DNA of 64,000 nt from Sinorhizobium sp. 8-89 (GTDB lineage: Bacteria; Pseudomonadota; Alphaproteobacteria; Rhizobiales; Rhizobiaceae): contig NZ_JASKLR010000007.1 of NCBI RefSeq assembly GCF_030124325.1, positions 1 to 64,000 on the forward strand, written 5' to 3'. A program made the position numbers and the translations under genes. A model generated the notes under the pieces. That model had not been told where the DNA came from and did no database searches. It was given only the letters and a program-made list of their open reading frames with translations. Below are positions 34,558-43,658 of this stretch, piece by piece. Position 1 is the stretch's first letter; each line of letters opens with the position of its first letter.

Positions 34558-35412
34558 ATGCTTCTCAAAACGCGGGACGAACAGGTGTGGAGGGTCAGGC
34601 CAGATGCAGATCAACGTCGCCGCTTCACTTGGCGCGGTGGCGCCTTCGAGACCGGACGACGCGGGCATGCGGATAGCGTGGAAGGCCACATAAGCAGTGA
34701 CGTGCACCTGGTCATGGCGACCTTGAAAGGTGGGGCCCAACTCCACGAGTATGTGACCGACGAGGGCTTTCGTTTTTCCGGTAGCGACCGGCCGGGTTAC
34801 GTGTCCTACCTTCCGGCCAATTGCGCCCGGAGGCTGAGGCTGAGGAACGTCTCCTGGGAGTGGGCAGCGATTGCCCTGCCTGTCGACGGAGGGCCCAGGC
34901 TTTCTGAGAAGCCTTTCACTACAAGGCGGGACGACTTTCTCTTTGGCATGCTGTCCCAGTTTCAGGGGCTATACGAGAAAGACTCCGCCTTGGATGTCAC
35001 CTACTGCGATGCGATGACGCTTGCGCTGCGCACGTATCTCGTACACCGAAGCGGGGTTGCCGGTAGGACGGCTCCCCATGTCAGCGGCGGATTGACACCA
35101 CGGCAGGTGCGTGACGTCACCGCTTACATCGAGAGCCGGCTTACCGGTCACATCCGCATTACCGAGCTTGCTGCGATCGCCGGTTTGTCAGAAGGCTACT
35201 TCCACAGGGCCTTTCGGCAGACAAACGGCCAGTCTCCTTTGGAATATGTGAACCGGAAGCGTGTGGAAAGGGCACTCGCGCTTTTGGCTCAAACCGATAA
35301 AACCGTCATCGAGATTGCGCTCGATAGCGGCTTTGCGGGCCCAAGCCATTTCGCACGAACCTTCCGTTCGATCATGGGCGTGGCGCCGCAGCAGTACAGG
35401 CGCAGCCTGTGA
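34558..35412 (+). CDS. AraC/XylS-family regulator
   Basis: The 284-residue protein has an N-terminal sensing region (about 1-180) and two helix-turn-helix units at the C-terminus: RITELAAIAGLSEGYFHRAFRQ and DKTVIEIALDSGFAGPSHFAR, ending FRSIMGVAPQQYRRSL as in the family. GGAG lies nine bases before the ATG. It precedes, on the same strand, the exported aldo/keto reductase and SUMF1-domain genes and may control them; the 105-base gap allows a separate promoter. The inducer is unknown. Confidence 0.85.
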   Translation: MLLKTRDEQVWRVRPDADQRRRFTWRGGAFETGRRGHADSVEGHISSDVHLVMATLKGGAQLHEYVTDEGFRFSGSDRPGYVSYLPANCARRLRLRNVSWEWAAIALPVDGGPRLSEKPFTTRRDDFLFGMLSQFQGLYEKDSALDVTYCDAMTLALRTYLVHRSGVAGRTAPHVSGGLTPRQVRDVTAYIESRLTGHIRITELAAIAGLSEGYFHRAFRQTNGQSPLEYVNRKRVERALALLAQTDKTVIEIALDSGFAGPSHFARTFRSIMGVAPQQYRRSL

Positions 35413-35517
35413 CTTCTCAAATCGGGTCAGAATCCGATCACTCAGGTCAGGATCACGCGCGCAGGGGCAGGTCAATCTCGTTAGATTGGAATTCTTCAAT
35501 TCGGAAACGAGGATGAC

Positions 35518-36561
35518 ATGGCTCGCGACAATGCCTTTATCAACCGTAGAAACATGCTGAAGGGCGTCGGCGCACTGGCAACTGCTGCCGCGCTCGGCGC
35601 CGTTGGCGTTCCCCGGATCGCGCGAGCGCAATCCGCGTCGCCGATCATGCGCGCTATTCCGAAAACGGGTGAAATGATCCCCGCGGTAGGGCTCGGAACC
35701 TTCGAGACGTTCGACATCATGCCCGGCGAGCCGCGCAGTCACATCCGCGAAGTCATCCGTCGCTTCTACGAGGCTGGCGGGCGCGTGATCGACACGTCAC
35801 CCCTGTATGGTATGTCGGAGGTCAGCGTCGGGGATTTCATCATCGAACTCGGCATTGCCGATGAAATCTTCATCACGAACAAGACTTGGACAACTGGGGA
35901 GTGGCTTTCAGACAACAGTCATTCTGAAGCCCAGTTCCGTCGGTCAGCCGAGAGACTCTGGCGCAACCGCATGGACGTACAGCAGGTTCATAGCCTCGAA
36001 AATCACGATCAGGTTCTTCACCTTCTCCGGCAATGGAAGGACCAGGGCCGGGTGCGCTACATCGGCGCGACGCAATGGAGCGCGGAGTATTACGATACGC
36101 TGGAGCGGCTGGTGAGGACCGGCAATTTGGACTTCATCCAGGTCAACTACACGATCTTCTCCAGACAGGCGGAGGAACGGTTGTTTCCCGCCTGCATCGA
36201 CAACGGGGTCGCAGTCCAGGTCAATATCCCGTTTGAGAAGGCACGGCTCTTCACCTGTGTGGCGGGCCGCGAACTGCCAGGTTTTGCCGCGGACTTCGGC
36301 GCCGAAAGCTGGGCGCAATTTTTCCTGAAGTTCGCCATATCCCACCCTGCTGTCACTGTGGTCATCCCGGCGACGAGCAGTCCAGACCATCTGGCCGACA
36401 ATATGGGTGCGCTTTACGGCGACTTGCCGGATCCTGATCTTCGCCGCCGCATGGTGGCCCACATGATGGAATTGCCGGAATTCGCCAACACGTTGAAAGG
36501 TCCGCCTTACCCCGGCAAGAGTTATGGCGGTGTCGTGGCCTGGCCCTTCCGCCAGACATGA
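35518..36561 (+). CDS. Aldo/keto reductase with Tat-type signal peptide
   Basis: The 347-residue protein begins with a twin-arginine leader: NRRNMLKGVGALATAAALGA, and ARA at about residues 35-37 as a cleavage site. The mature part is an aldo/keto reductase barrel with the usual tetrad visible: Asp in VIDTSPLYG (with the Tyr), Lys in ITNKTW and His in QQVHSLEN. NADPH-type enzymes normally stay in the cytosol, so export, presumably folded with cofactor, is unusual though known for a few such proteins. It lies 15 bases before the SUMF1-domain gene, which also has an export signal. Substrate unknown. Confidence 0.83.
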   Translation: MARDNAFINRRNMLKGVGALATAAALGAVGVPRIARAQSASPIMRAIPKTGEMIPAVGLGTFETFDIMPGEPRSHIREVIRRFYEAGGRVIDTSPLYGMSEVSVGDFIIELGIADEIFITNKTWTTGEWLSDNSHSEAQFRRSAERLWRNRMDVQQVHSLENHDQVLHLLRQWKDQGRVRYIGATQWSAEYYDTLERLVRTGNLDFIQVNYTIFSRQAEERLFPACIDNGVAVQVNIPFEKARLFTCVAGRELPGFAADFGAESWAQFFLKFAISHPAVTVVIPATSSPDHLADNMGALYGDLPDPDLRRRMVAHMMELPEFANTLKGPPYPGKSYGGVVAWPFRQT

Positions 36562-36576
36562 GGATGGAAACACGTG

Positions 36577-37269
36577 ATGCTGCGCGCCCTCCCGATGAGC
36601 CTTTTGATCCCGCTCTCCGCCGCGCTGGCAGAGCCCGTTACTATCGGCAATCGGTTTGCGATCGATCGCACCGAGGTGACGATCGGCGAGTTCCAGGAAT
36701 TCGCCCGAGCAAAGGGCATGAAAACCGCCGCCGAGCGGGACGGCGGCGGATTCGAATATGGCGCCGGCTGGGAACGGCGGCCGGGATGGTGGTACCGACG
36801 ACCTTTCGGCGAAGACCCTGCCAGCACGAGTGAGCCTGCCGTTCACGTATCCTGGGCGGAGGCGCGCGACTTCTGCTCAGAACGAAATGGGCGGCTGCCG
36901 TCCGCCGAGGAGTGGCAGCTCGCAGCCTACACCGAGACGCGGCAGAAACCGACTGGCAGCTTTGAGACCGGCCGTACCTACACCTATCCGACCGGCGACA
37001 CCCCAGCCGGGCTCAACACAGATGCCGGCGACCGATGGCCCCGCCTGGCTGCCGCCGGCGCGACGGCCATGGGCGTGAACGGGCTCCACGAAATTGGCGG
37101 CAATGCCTGGGAATGGCTGGCAGACCGTCGCGGCGGTGATGCGCTGACGGCGGGCGGATCTTGGTGGTACGGCCCTGACAAGACAAGACGCGAAGCCATG
37201 CAATGGAAAGCGGCGAATTTTTATGCTGTCTACATAGGATTTCGATGCGTGTACGACATAGGTGACTGA
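36577..37269 (+). CDS. Exported SUMF1/FGE-fold protein without the catalytic cysteine pair
   Basis: The 230-residue product starts with a Sec-type signal (LRALPMSLLIPLSAALA) and is then almost wholly a formylglycine-generating-enzyme-like domain: RTEVTIGEFQEFA, VSWAEARDFC, RLPSAEEWQLAA, GVNGLHEIGGNAWEW and a closing IGFRCVYD. Catalytic FGE needs two nearby cysteines before the end; here that region reads GGSWWYGPDK and has none, so sulfatase activation is unlikely. A sugar- or ligand-binding partner role is possible. ATG at 36577 follows a GTG. It sits directly after the aldo/keto reductase gene and is probably co-transcribed. Confidence 0.78.
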   Translation: MLRALPMSLLIPLSAALAEPVTIGNRFAIDRTEVTIGEFQEFARAKGMKTAAERDGGGFEYGAGWERRPGWWYRRPFGEDPASTSEPAVHVSWAEARDFCSERNGRLPSAEEWQLAAYTETRQKPTGSFETGRTYTYPTGDTPAGLNTDAGDRWPRLAAAGATAMGVNGLHEIGGNAWEWLADRRGGDALTAGGSWWYGPDKTRREAMQWKAANFYAVYIGFRCVYDIGD

Positions 37270-37414
37270 GGCAATCAAAAGTGTAGCGGACGACCGCCTG
37301 CCTAACGGGGAAAAGTCCCGGAGTGAGATCCGCCAAGTGCCGATGGCGATATCTGGCGGGTGGACGGGGAGAGTCGGGTTTGACGAGTTGTGCGACATGG
37401 CCCGCTTTGCGGCC

Positions 37415-38347
37415 TCAGCGTCCAACGTCAATCGCCGATGACATATCCATCGCCGCCGTGACAATGGCGCGTCTCAACCATATGTGCCGGGGCGCGTCTT
37501 GCTGGCGGGCGTGCCAGGCGAGGCTCATTGTGAAGCTCCCAAGATCGAGGGGCGGCGGCAACGATACGAAGCGCCTCATGTTGGCGGCCGCTCGCGCCAG
37601 GCCCGACGGCAGGGTCATGATGAGGTCGGAGCGAGCGGCGATCTCGACCGCCGCGAAGAAGTTCGGCACGCGCAGCTTCACTCGTCGCGTTCGCCCCATC
37701 CGCGCGAGCACCTCATCGACAGGTGCAGGCCCGACGCCGGTGACGCTCACCACGATATGCTCAAGCGCCAGGAAACGGTCGAGCGTGAGTTTTCCGGCGA
37801 GCGCAGGGTGATGCGCCCGCATGAGGGTCACGAGCTCTTCGTCATAGAGGCGGCGTCGATGAATGCCGGCCGGCGCTTCGTCGATCAGCGCCACCATCGC
37901 ATCCGCGACACCGTGCTCCAGTGCTTCGATCCCGTTCATGCCCGGCGCGACAATATCGAGATCGAGGGAGGGTGCCTCGCGGGCGAAGCGGGCGAGCAAA
38001 TGCGGCGCGAGCACGGCGGCCTGGAGATCGGGCATAAGAAGCCGGATCCGGCCCGTAGCCGTCGCGGGATCGAACGAGTTCGCTTCCAACAATTCCCCGA
38101 CACCTGCCAGTATCCTGCGCAGCATGGGGCGCACCTCTTCGGCACGCGAGCTGAGGACGTAGCCCCCGGGCCCATCGACCAGCAGCGCGTCCGAAAACAC
38201 CGCGCGCAATCGCCCGAGCGCTCGGCTCGCGGCCGGTTGGCTCATGCCGAGCCGGTGGGCCGCCCGTGTGACGTTCTTCTCATCCAGCAGTGCCTCAAGC
38301 GCCACCAGCAGGTTGAGGTCGATCCGACGTAAATCCACTTCGCGCAT
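37415..38347 (-). CDS. LysR-type transcriptional regulator
   Basis: A 310-residue LysR protein: DLRRIDLNLLVALEALLDE and MSQPAASRALGRLR form the winged helix, followed by an effector-binding domain from about residue 90. It resembles the NodD/Nac-like branch starting with LNLL. The ATG at 38347 begins the conserved region; the frame extends to 38431 without a family match. It diverges from an NmrA-type gene, and a T-N11-A palindrome lies between them at 38364-38378, suggesting that pair as its target. Inducer unknown. Confidence 0.85.
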   Translation of the reverse strand: MREVDLRRIDLNLLVALEALLDEKNVTRAAHRLGMSQPAASRALGRLRAVFSDALLVDGPGGYVLSSRAEEVRPMLRRILAGVGELLEANSFDPATATGRIRLLMPDLQAAVLAPHLLARFAREAPSLDLDIVAPGMNGIEALEHGVADAMVALIDEAPAGIHRRRLYDEELVTLMRAHHPALAGKLTLDRFLALEHIVVSVTGVGPAPVDEVLARMGRTRRVKLRVPNFFAAVEIAARSDLIMTLPSGLARAAANMRRFVSLPPPLDLGSFTMSLAWHARQQDAPRHIWLRRAIVTAAMDMSSAIDVGR

Positions 38348-38363
38348 GCGGACTATATACAGC

Positions 38364-38378
38364 ATGCATTGGACGCAT
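38364..38378. promoter_or_regulatory. LysR-type box between divergent genes
   Basis: ATGCATTGGACGCAT is a perfect ATGC-N7-GCAT inverted repeat with the T-N11-A form of LysR sites. It lies 17 bases from the LysR start and 56 bases before the NmrA-type gene. Confidence 0.5.
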
Positions 38379-38433
38379 GGAAATCCCGCGCCTATTAGTT
38401 CCTCTATCGAGCGAGCGAGACGGAGTGGCAATC

Positions 38434-39300
38434 ATGTACGTTGTACTTGGAGCAAACGGACGGGCCGGCGGCGAGGTAGCGCGCGCTCTTATCGAACGCG
38501 GCGAGGCCGTGCGTGTCGTTCTGCGTCGCAGGGAACAGGGTGAAAAATGGACAGCCCTTGGCGCTGAGGTGGCCGTCGCGAGCATCGAGGATACCGACGC
38601 GATGGCTGATGCGCTGAAGGGCGCGTCGGGAGCGTTCCTGCTCAATCCGCCGCCCGTGAGCGGTGATCCCTATGCCCGCACGGAAGAACTCGGCCCGGCG
38701 CTGGCTGATGCAGCACGGCGGGCGCGTCTGCCCAAGGCCGTTGTCCTGTCGTCCATCGGAGCGCAGCATGCCTCCGGCACCGGCGTCATCGCCACCCTCA
38801 ACCGGTTCGAGGCACTGCTTGACGCGGTGGCACCGGCGACCGCCTTCCTGCGGTCGGGCTATTTTGTCGAGACCTGGGGCGAGGTGGCGGAAACTGTCAT
38901 GTCGGAAAGCGTGCTGCCGACCTTTCTCGAACCCTCTCAGAAAATTCCGATGGTGAGCACGATCGATGTCGGGCGTGCGGCGGCAACCGTGCTGTGCGAG
39001 GAGTGGACCGGGAAGCGGGTCGTTGAGCTAGCCGGGCCGGAAAACTGGAGCGCCGGCGATGTAGCGTCGGCCTTCGCCGACGTTCTCGGCCGCCCGGTAG
39101 TGGCGGTGCCGGTCCCGCCGGAGCGCCGCGCCGCGCTGCTTGCCGAAGAAGGCGTGCCCATCGAGGTGGCGAGCGCGCTTCTCGGCATGTATGAGGGAAT
39201 CGCCAACGGCCTGTTTATTCGCCAGGTCGACAGCGAACACCGGCGCGGCACGATTTCTCTGATGACGGCGATAGCGCGCCTTGGTCGGATCCCGGATTAA
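38434..39300 (+). CDS. NmrA-family NAD(P)-binding protein
   Basis: A 288-residue atypical short-chain dehydrogenase: MYVVLGANGRAGGEVARALI carries the GxxGxxG nucleotide loop, followed by VVLRRREQGEKW, VVLSSIGAQHASGTG and TAFLRSGYFVETW. Members of this family (NmrA/YtfG-like) sense or reduce with NAD(P)H and many are uncharacterised. I start at the ATG at 38434, with GGAG eight bases before; the frame opens at 38377. Divergent from the LysR gene and likely its target. Confidence 0.82.
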   Translation: MYVVLGANGRAGGEVARALIERGEAVRVVLRRREQGEKWTALGAEVAVASIEDTDAMADALKGASGAFLLNPPPVSGDPYARTEELGPALADAARRARLPKAVVLSSIGAQHASGTGVIATLNRFEALLDAVAPATAFLRSGYFVETWGEVAETVMSESVLPTFLEPSQKIPMVSTIDVGRAAATVLCEEWTGKRVVELAGPENWSAGDVASAFADVLGRPVVAVPVPPERRAALLAEEGVPIEVASALLGMYEGIANGLFIRQVDSEHRRGTISLMTAIARLGRIPD

Positions 39301-39574
39301 GTCGAGTCTGGGCATCCCTGAAATCGTCGGCAGGTTGTTACCGCGGAGACCCGGGAGAAGGACAATAATCCCGGGCAAAGTGTCTACTTCTTGGCACAGA
39401 GTGGACCTCGGCCTCTCGTTCCTGTTCCGGTTACGTGCTTCTAGGTCGATCCTGTAGGCGCGCTTGATCAAGCAACAGCGTGCAACGCATTTCCGGCTTG
39501 AATCGCGTGATCTCCAGGACTTGGAGCGGCTCACGGTTTCTGATGACGTCAACCGCTCTGTCCCGTTGGCAGAG

Positions 39575-41866
39575 TCAGATGGCCGTCGCGGGTAAGCCCG
39601 GGAGCACCTTGTCCAGGGTGATCGGAAACTCGCGTACGCGCACACCGCTCGCGTTGTAGATGGCGTTGGCCATCGCCGCCCCGGCGCCGCAGACGCCGAG
39701 TTCACCGAGCCCCTTGGCTCCGAGCGGATTGGCCTTGTCGTCGTATTCCTCGAGAAAGACGACCTCCATCTCCGGTACATCGCCGTGGACGGGGACATGA
39801 TATTCGGCGAGGTCGTGGTTGACGAAATGGCCGTAGCGGGGATCGAGAACGGTTTCCTCCATCAGCGCAGCACCAATGCCCCAGGTCATTCCGCCGAGGA
39901 TCTGCGAGCGTGCGGTCTTGGGGTTGAGGATGCGCCCCGCACCGATCACCGACAGCATGCGGCGCATGCGGATCTCGCCCGTGTCGCTGTCGACCGCGAC
40001 TTCCGCGAAGTGCGCCCCATAGGAGTGCTGGGAGTAGGTCCTGTAACTTTCGGTGTCGCGCGCGGCGGCGACCGAGCCGGTGACCTCCATGCCGTGGGGA
40101 GCAATTCTGCCGATGAGATCGGCCAGGCTTACGGAACGGTCGCCGACCCGGATCTCCCCGCCGACGAAGATCGGTGCGACGTCGTTCGCACCTCGAAGCG
40201 GGGAGCGGTCGCTAGATCGGGCCGCTTCCATGATTCTCTCCTTAAGGGCGTTGCAGGCATGGTGCAGTGCCGAACCCGCGCTCGCCGCTCCCCAGGAACC
40301 GCCGGAGCCGGCCGTGCGCGGGAAGCGGCTGTCGCCGAGCTCGACCTTGATTGCGGCGATCGGAACCCCGAGGCTTTCCGCCGCGATCTGGGTGAGGATG
40401 GTGTAGGTGCCGGTTCCGATATCGGTCATGTCGAGGCGAGCCGTGACGCGGCCGGTTGCATCGATCGCCACCTTGGCCGTCCCCGCGCCGATATAGTTCG
40501 GCCGGATGGCGGCCGCCATGCCGTAGCCGATAAGCTTGCGGCCTTCGCGGATGCGTCCCGGGCTCGGGTTGCGGCGTTCCCAGCCGAAGCGGCGCGCGCC
40601 TTCCTGCATGCAGGCGACGAGGTTGCGTGTTGAAAACGGCACGCCCTGTTCCGGGTCCACAGTCGGCTCGTTGCGGATCCTGAGTTCGATCGGATCGAGA
40701 CCGAGCTTTTCAGCGAGCTCATCCATCGCCGATTCAAAGGCGAGCATGCCTGGCGCCTCGCCCGGCGAACGCATCCATTCGCCGCGATTAAGGTCGACGG
40801 GGACGAGGCGGTGGCGGGTCAACCGGTTCGGCGCGGCGTAAAGCGAGCGGCCGAAGACCGCGGTCTGCTCGCAGAACTCCTCGAAGCCGGACGTCGCGGA
40901 CCAGACATCATGACAGATCGACGTCAGCCGCCCATCGCGGTCCGCGCCGAGCCGCACCTGTTGGACCATCTCCGCCCGATGACCGGCATTGGCAAACATC
41001 TGCTGCCGCGTCAGCGCGACCTTGACCGGGCGGCGCAGGACCCTTGCGGCGAGCGCGGCGAGCACGCTGTCGGCATGGACGATCAACTTGGAGCCGAAAC
41101 CACCGCCGATGAATGGGCTGACGATGCGAACACGCTCTCGCGGAATGCCGAGCGTGCTGGCGAGGCCGGCCTGGAAATTGGCAAGCGTCTGTGCGGACGT
41201 ATAGACAGTCACCTCGTCGCCCGACCAGAGCGCGAGCGTCGCATGCGGCTCCATGGGGTTGTGGTGCTCGTAGGGGGTCCGGTAGGTCGCATCGACCGTG
41301 ACGGGAGCGGCGGCGAAGGCGCCGTCGAAGTCCCCGACGGCGCTGTCCGTCTCGAAGCCGGCGTTGGTGCGCCGGGGCGCGTAGGCTTCGGCGAGACGCG
41401 CCGGCAGATCGAAGGCCCCGCGCTCCTCTTCATAGCGCACCCGAATGAGCCCCGCGGCGGCGCGCGCCGCTTCGAACGTTTCCGCCACGACGAGCGCGAC
41501 CGGCTCGTCGTAGAAACGAACGCGGTTGCTATTGAGCATGGGCCTCGCGCGGGTAAAGACCTCCGGCACGGTGGGCGTGACCGCGGGGCCGAATGCCGGT
41601 TGGGCCGGTGCGTTCCGATAGGTCATCACATGAAGGACGCCGGGCGCCTGCTCGGCATTCGCGCTGTCGATCTCGGCGATACGACCCTTGGCGATGGCGG
41701 CGCCGAGGATGTAGCCGTACGCGGCCCCATTCACGGCGTGCTCATAGGCGTAGGTCGCGCGGCCGGTGACTTTCAGCGGTCCGTCGACGCGCGCGATCGG
41801 CTGACCGACAGGGCCAGTGCCGGTCTCGGAGGAACGGTATTCGGGGATTGTTGTCTCGGTCATCAT
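39575..41866 (-). CDS. paoC: Molybdenum aldehyde dehydrogenase, large subunit (PaoC/YagR type)
   Basis: This 763-residue subunit of the xanthine oxidase family binds the molybdopterin cofactor. It begins PVGQPIARVDGPLKVTGRATY and contains SPFIGGGFGSKL, GEAPGMLAFESAMDELA, GSGGSWGAASAGSA and a late KGLGELGVCGAG that carries the catalytic Glu. In E. coli PaoABC is a periplasmic enzyme that oxidises aromatic and other aldehydes. It is the last gene of a paoA-paoB-paoC operon, 6 bases after paoB. The exact aldehyde cannot be told. Confidence 0.87.
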   Translation of the reverse strand: MMTETTIPEYRSSETGTGPVGQPIARVDGPLKVTGRATYAYEHAVNGAAYGYILGAAIAKGRIAEIDSANAEQAPGVLHVMTYRNAPAQPAFGPAVTPTVPEVFTRARPMLNSNRVRFYDEPVALVVAETFEAARAAAGLIRVRYEEERGAFDLPARLAEAYAPRRTNAGFETDSAVGDFDGAFAAAPVTVDATYRTPYEHHNPMEPHATLALWSGDEVTVYTSAQTLANFQAGLASTLGIPRERVRIVSPFIGGGFGSKLIVHADSVLAALAARVLRRPVKVALTRQQMFANAGHRAEMVQQVRLGADRDGRLTSICHDVWSATSGFEEFCEQTAVFGRSLYAAPNRLTRHRLVPVDLNRGEWMRSPGEAPGMLAFESAMDELAEKLGLDPIELRIRNEPTVDPEQGVPFSTRNLVACMQEGARRFGWERRNPSPGRIREGRKLIGYGMAAAIRPNYIGAGTAKVAIDATGRVTARLDMTDIGTGTYTILTQIAAESLGVPIAAIKVELGDSRFPRTAGSGGSWGAASAGSALHHACNALKERIMEAARSSDRSPLRGANDVAPIFVGGEIRVGDRSVSLADLIGRIAPHGMEVTGSVAAARDTESYRTYSQHSYGAHFAEVAVDSDTGEIRMRRMLSVIGAGRILNPKTARSQILGGMTWGIGAALMEETVLDPRYGHFVNHDLAEYHVPVHGDVPEMEVVFLEEYDDKANPLGAKGLGELGVCGAGAAMANAIYNASGVRVREFPITLDKVLPGLPATAI

Positions 41867-41872
41867 CGCACC

Positions 41873-42859
41873 TCATGCACCTTCGACAGCCGCGGCGAGC
41901 GTCTGCCGTAGCGTGCGCTTTGCCAGCGGGATCTTGAAATCATTGCCACCACGGCCGACGGCTCCGGCGAGCGCGCTCTCGGCGGCCTCGGTAAAGGCGG
42001 AGTCGGCGGCCGCTGCCCCGGCAAGCACGTACTCCGCTTCCAACGGGCGCCAGGGCTTCGGTGCAACGCCGCCGATCGCGATGCGGGCACTCCGTATGCG
42101 GTCGCCGCTCTTTTCGATAACGGTCGCGACCGAGACGAGCGCAAAGGCGTAGGAAGCGCGGTCGCGCACCTTGCGGTAAAGCTGACGGCCGGGCGGCGCG
42201 GGCGGCAGGATCACGGCGGTGATCATTTCGCCGTGGCCGAGGGCCGTCTCGACATGCGGCGTCGCTCCCGGCAACCGGTGGAGGTCGCCGATGGGCATCG
42301 TGCGGATTGTGCCGTCGGGCAAGGTGGTCTCGACCTCGGCGTTGAGTGCGGCCATGGCCACCGCCATGTCCGAGGGGTGCACGGCGATGCAAGCCTCACT
42401 GGCGCCGAGCACGGCATGTATCCGGTTGAAGCCCTCGAGGGCCGCGCAGCCTGTTCCCGGCTCTCGCTTGTTGCAGGGCATGTTGCGGTCGTAGAAATAG
42501 AAACAGCGTGTGCGCTGCAGGAGATTGCCTGCGGTCGAGGCCTTGTTGCGGATCTGGCCGGATGCGCCCGCGAGAAGCGCTTGCGAGAGCACGGGATAGC
42601 GTGATCGCACCCGTGGGTCGGCGGCGAGATCGCTGTTGCGGACCTGTGCCCCGACCCGCAGGCCGCCCTCCGGCGTCTCCTCGATGCTGTCGAGCGGCAG
42701 CCGACTGATGTCGAGGAGATGTGTCGGCCGCTCGATCTCCAGTTTCATCAAGTCGAGAAGATTGGTGCCGCCGCTGATGAACCTCGCTTCACGATTGGCC
42801 GCCACTGCGGCGGCCGCCTCCTTCACGTTGTTAGCGCGCTGGTAGGTAAAGGGTTGCAT
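41873..42859 (-). CDS. paoB: Molybdenum aldehyde dehydrogenase, FAD-binding subunit (PaoB/YagS type)
   Basis: The 328-residue subunit starts [20 protein letters not shown] and has the FAD loop [13 protein letters not shown]. The block [19 protein letters not shown] with its cysteines matches the extra [4Fe-4S] insertion of PaoB-like subunits. A CO-dehydrogenase flavoprotein C-terminal domain follows ([13 protein letters not shown]). I start at the ATG at 42859, four bases after the paoA stop; the frame runs back into paoA. It carries electrons between the Mo and [2Fe-2S] subunits. Confidence 0.87.
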   Translation of the reverse strand: MQPFTYQRANNVKEAAAAVAANREARFISGGTNLLDLMKLEIERPTHLLDISRLPLDSIEETPEGGLRVGAQVRNSDLAADPRVRSRYPVLSQALLAGASGQIRNKASTAGNLLQRTRCFYFYDRNMPCNKREPGTGCAALEGFNRIHAVLGASEACIAVHPSDMAVAMAALNAEVETTLPDGTIRTMPIGDLHRLPGATPHVETALGHGEMITAVILPPAPPGRQLYRKVRDRASYAFALVSVATVIEKSGDRIRSARIAIGGVAPKPWRPLEAEYVLAGAAAADSAFTEAAESALAGAVGRGGNDFKIPLAKRTLRQTLAAAVEGA

Positions 42860-42863
42860 GGGC

Positions 42864-43520
42864 TCAGACCTCTTCGGCTGCGTCGCGGATCGCGGCGACG
42901 ATGTTGGGATAGGCAGCACAGCGGCAGATGTTGCCGCTCATGCGCTCGCGGATCTCTGCTTCGGTAAGCGCCCCCGGCCCGGATGCCACGTCGGCACTTG
43001 CATGGCTCGGCCAGCCGGCCCTGACTTCCTCGAGCATTCCGACGGCGGAACAGATCTGTCCTGGCGTGCAATAGCCGCATTGAAATCCATCCTGGGCGAC
43101 AAAGGCTGCCTGGACTGGGTGCAGTCGGTCGCCGTCAGCGAGCCCCTCGACGGTCGTTATCTCGTCGCCTTCATGCTGGGCTGCGAGCGAGAGGCAGGAA
43201 TTGATCCGTCGGCCGTTCACGAGAACTGTGCAGGCGCCGCACTGGCCGTGGTCGCAGCCTTTCTTCGAACCGGTGAGGCCGAGGTGGTTTCGCAAGGCGT
43301 CAAGCAGGGTCGTGCGCGGGTCAAGCTCCAGTGCATGTTCGGTTGCGTTGATCCTGAACGTCATCGGTATTCGCGATATCGGTGCATTGGCAGGCCCGGC
43401 CGTCATGACCACGCCAGCGTTCTGAGCACCGACGGGTAAGCCGGATGCCAGGAACAGGCAGGTCGCTGCCCCGCCTTCCAGAACCGCCCGGCGCGTGATC
43501 CTGTAGTCCGTTTCAGCCAT
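42864..43520 (-). CDS. paoA: Molybdenum aldehyde dehydrogenase, [2Fe-2S] subunit with Tat signal (PaoA/YagT type)
   Basis: The 218-residue protein begins with a twin-arginine leader ([19 protein letters not shown]), which would carry the whole complex to the periplasm. Two [2Fe-2S] domains are visible: [16 protein letters not shown] with a later Cys in INSCLS, and [12 protein letters not shown] with [10 protein letters not shown] start at the ATG at 43520, with CGGGAG nine bases upstream. First gene of the operon; an AraC-type regulator gene lies 138 bases upstream on the same strand. Confidence 0.88.
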   Translation of the reverse strand: MAETDYRITRRAVLEGGAATCLFLASGLPVGAQNAGVVMTAGPANAPISRIPMTFRINATEHALELDPRTTLLDALRNHLGLTGSKKGCDHGQCGACTVLVNGRRINSCLSLAAQHEGDEITTVEGLADGDRLHPVQAAFVAQDGFQCGYCTPGQICSAVGMLEEVRAGWPSHASADVASGPGALTEAEIRERMSGNICRCAAYPNIVAAIRDAAEEV

Positions 43521-43658
43521 GAATGATCTCCCGGTCACAAGGGCTCGGGCCGCCCGCAAGGGTCTCTACCCTCCGGCGAGCCGGGCGAATTGCTTTCTTT
43601 GACCTGTTGGACTTGGGAGTATGCGGGACCGTTTTCTTTCAGGAAACCGGGGGCGCTG

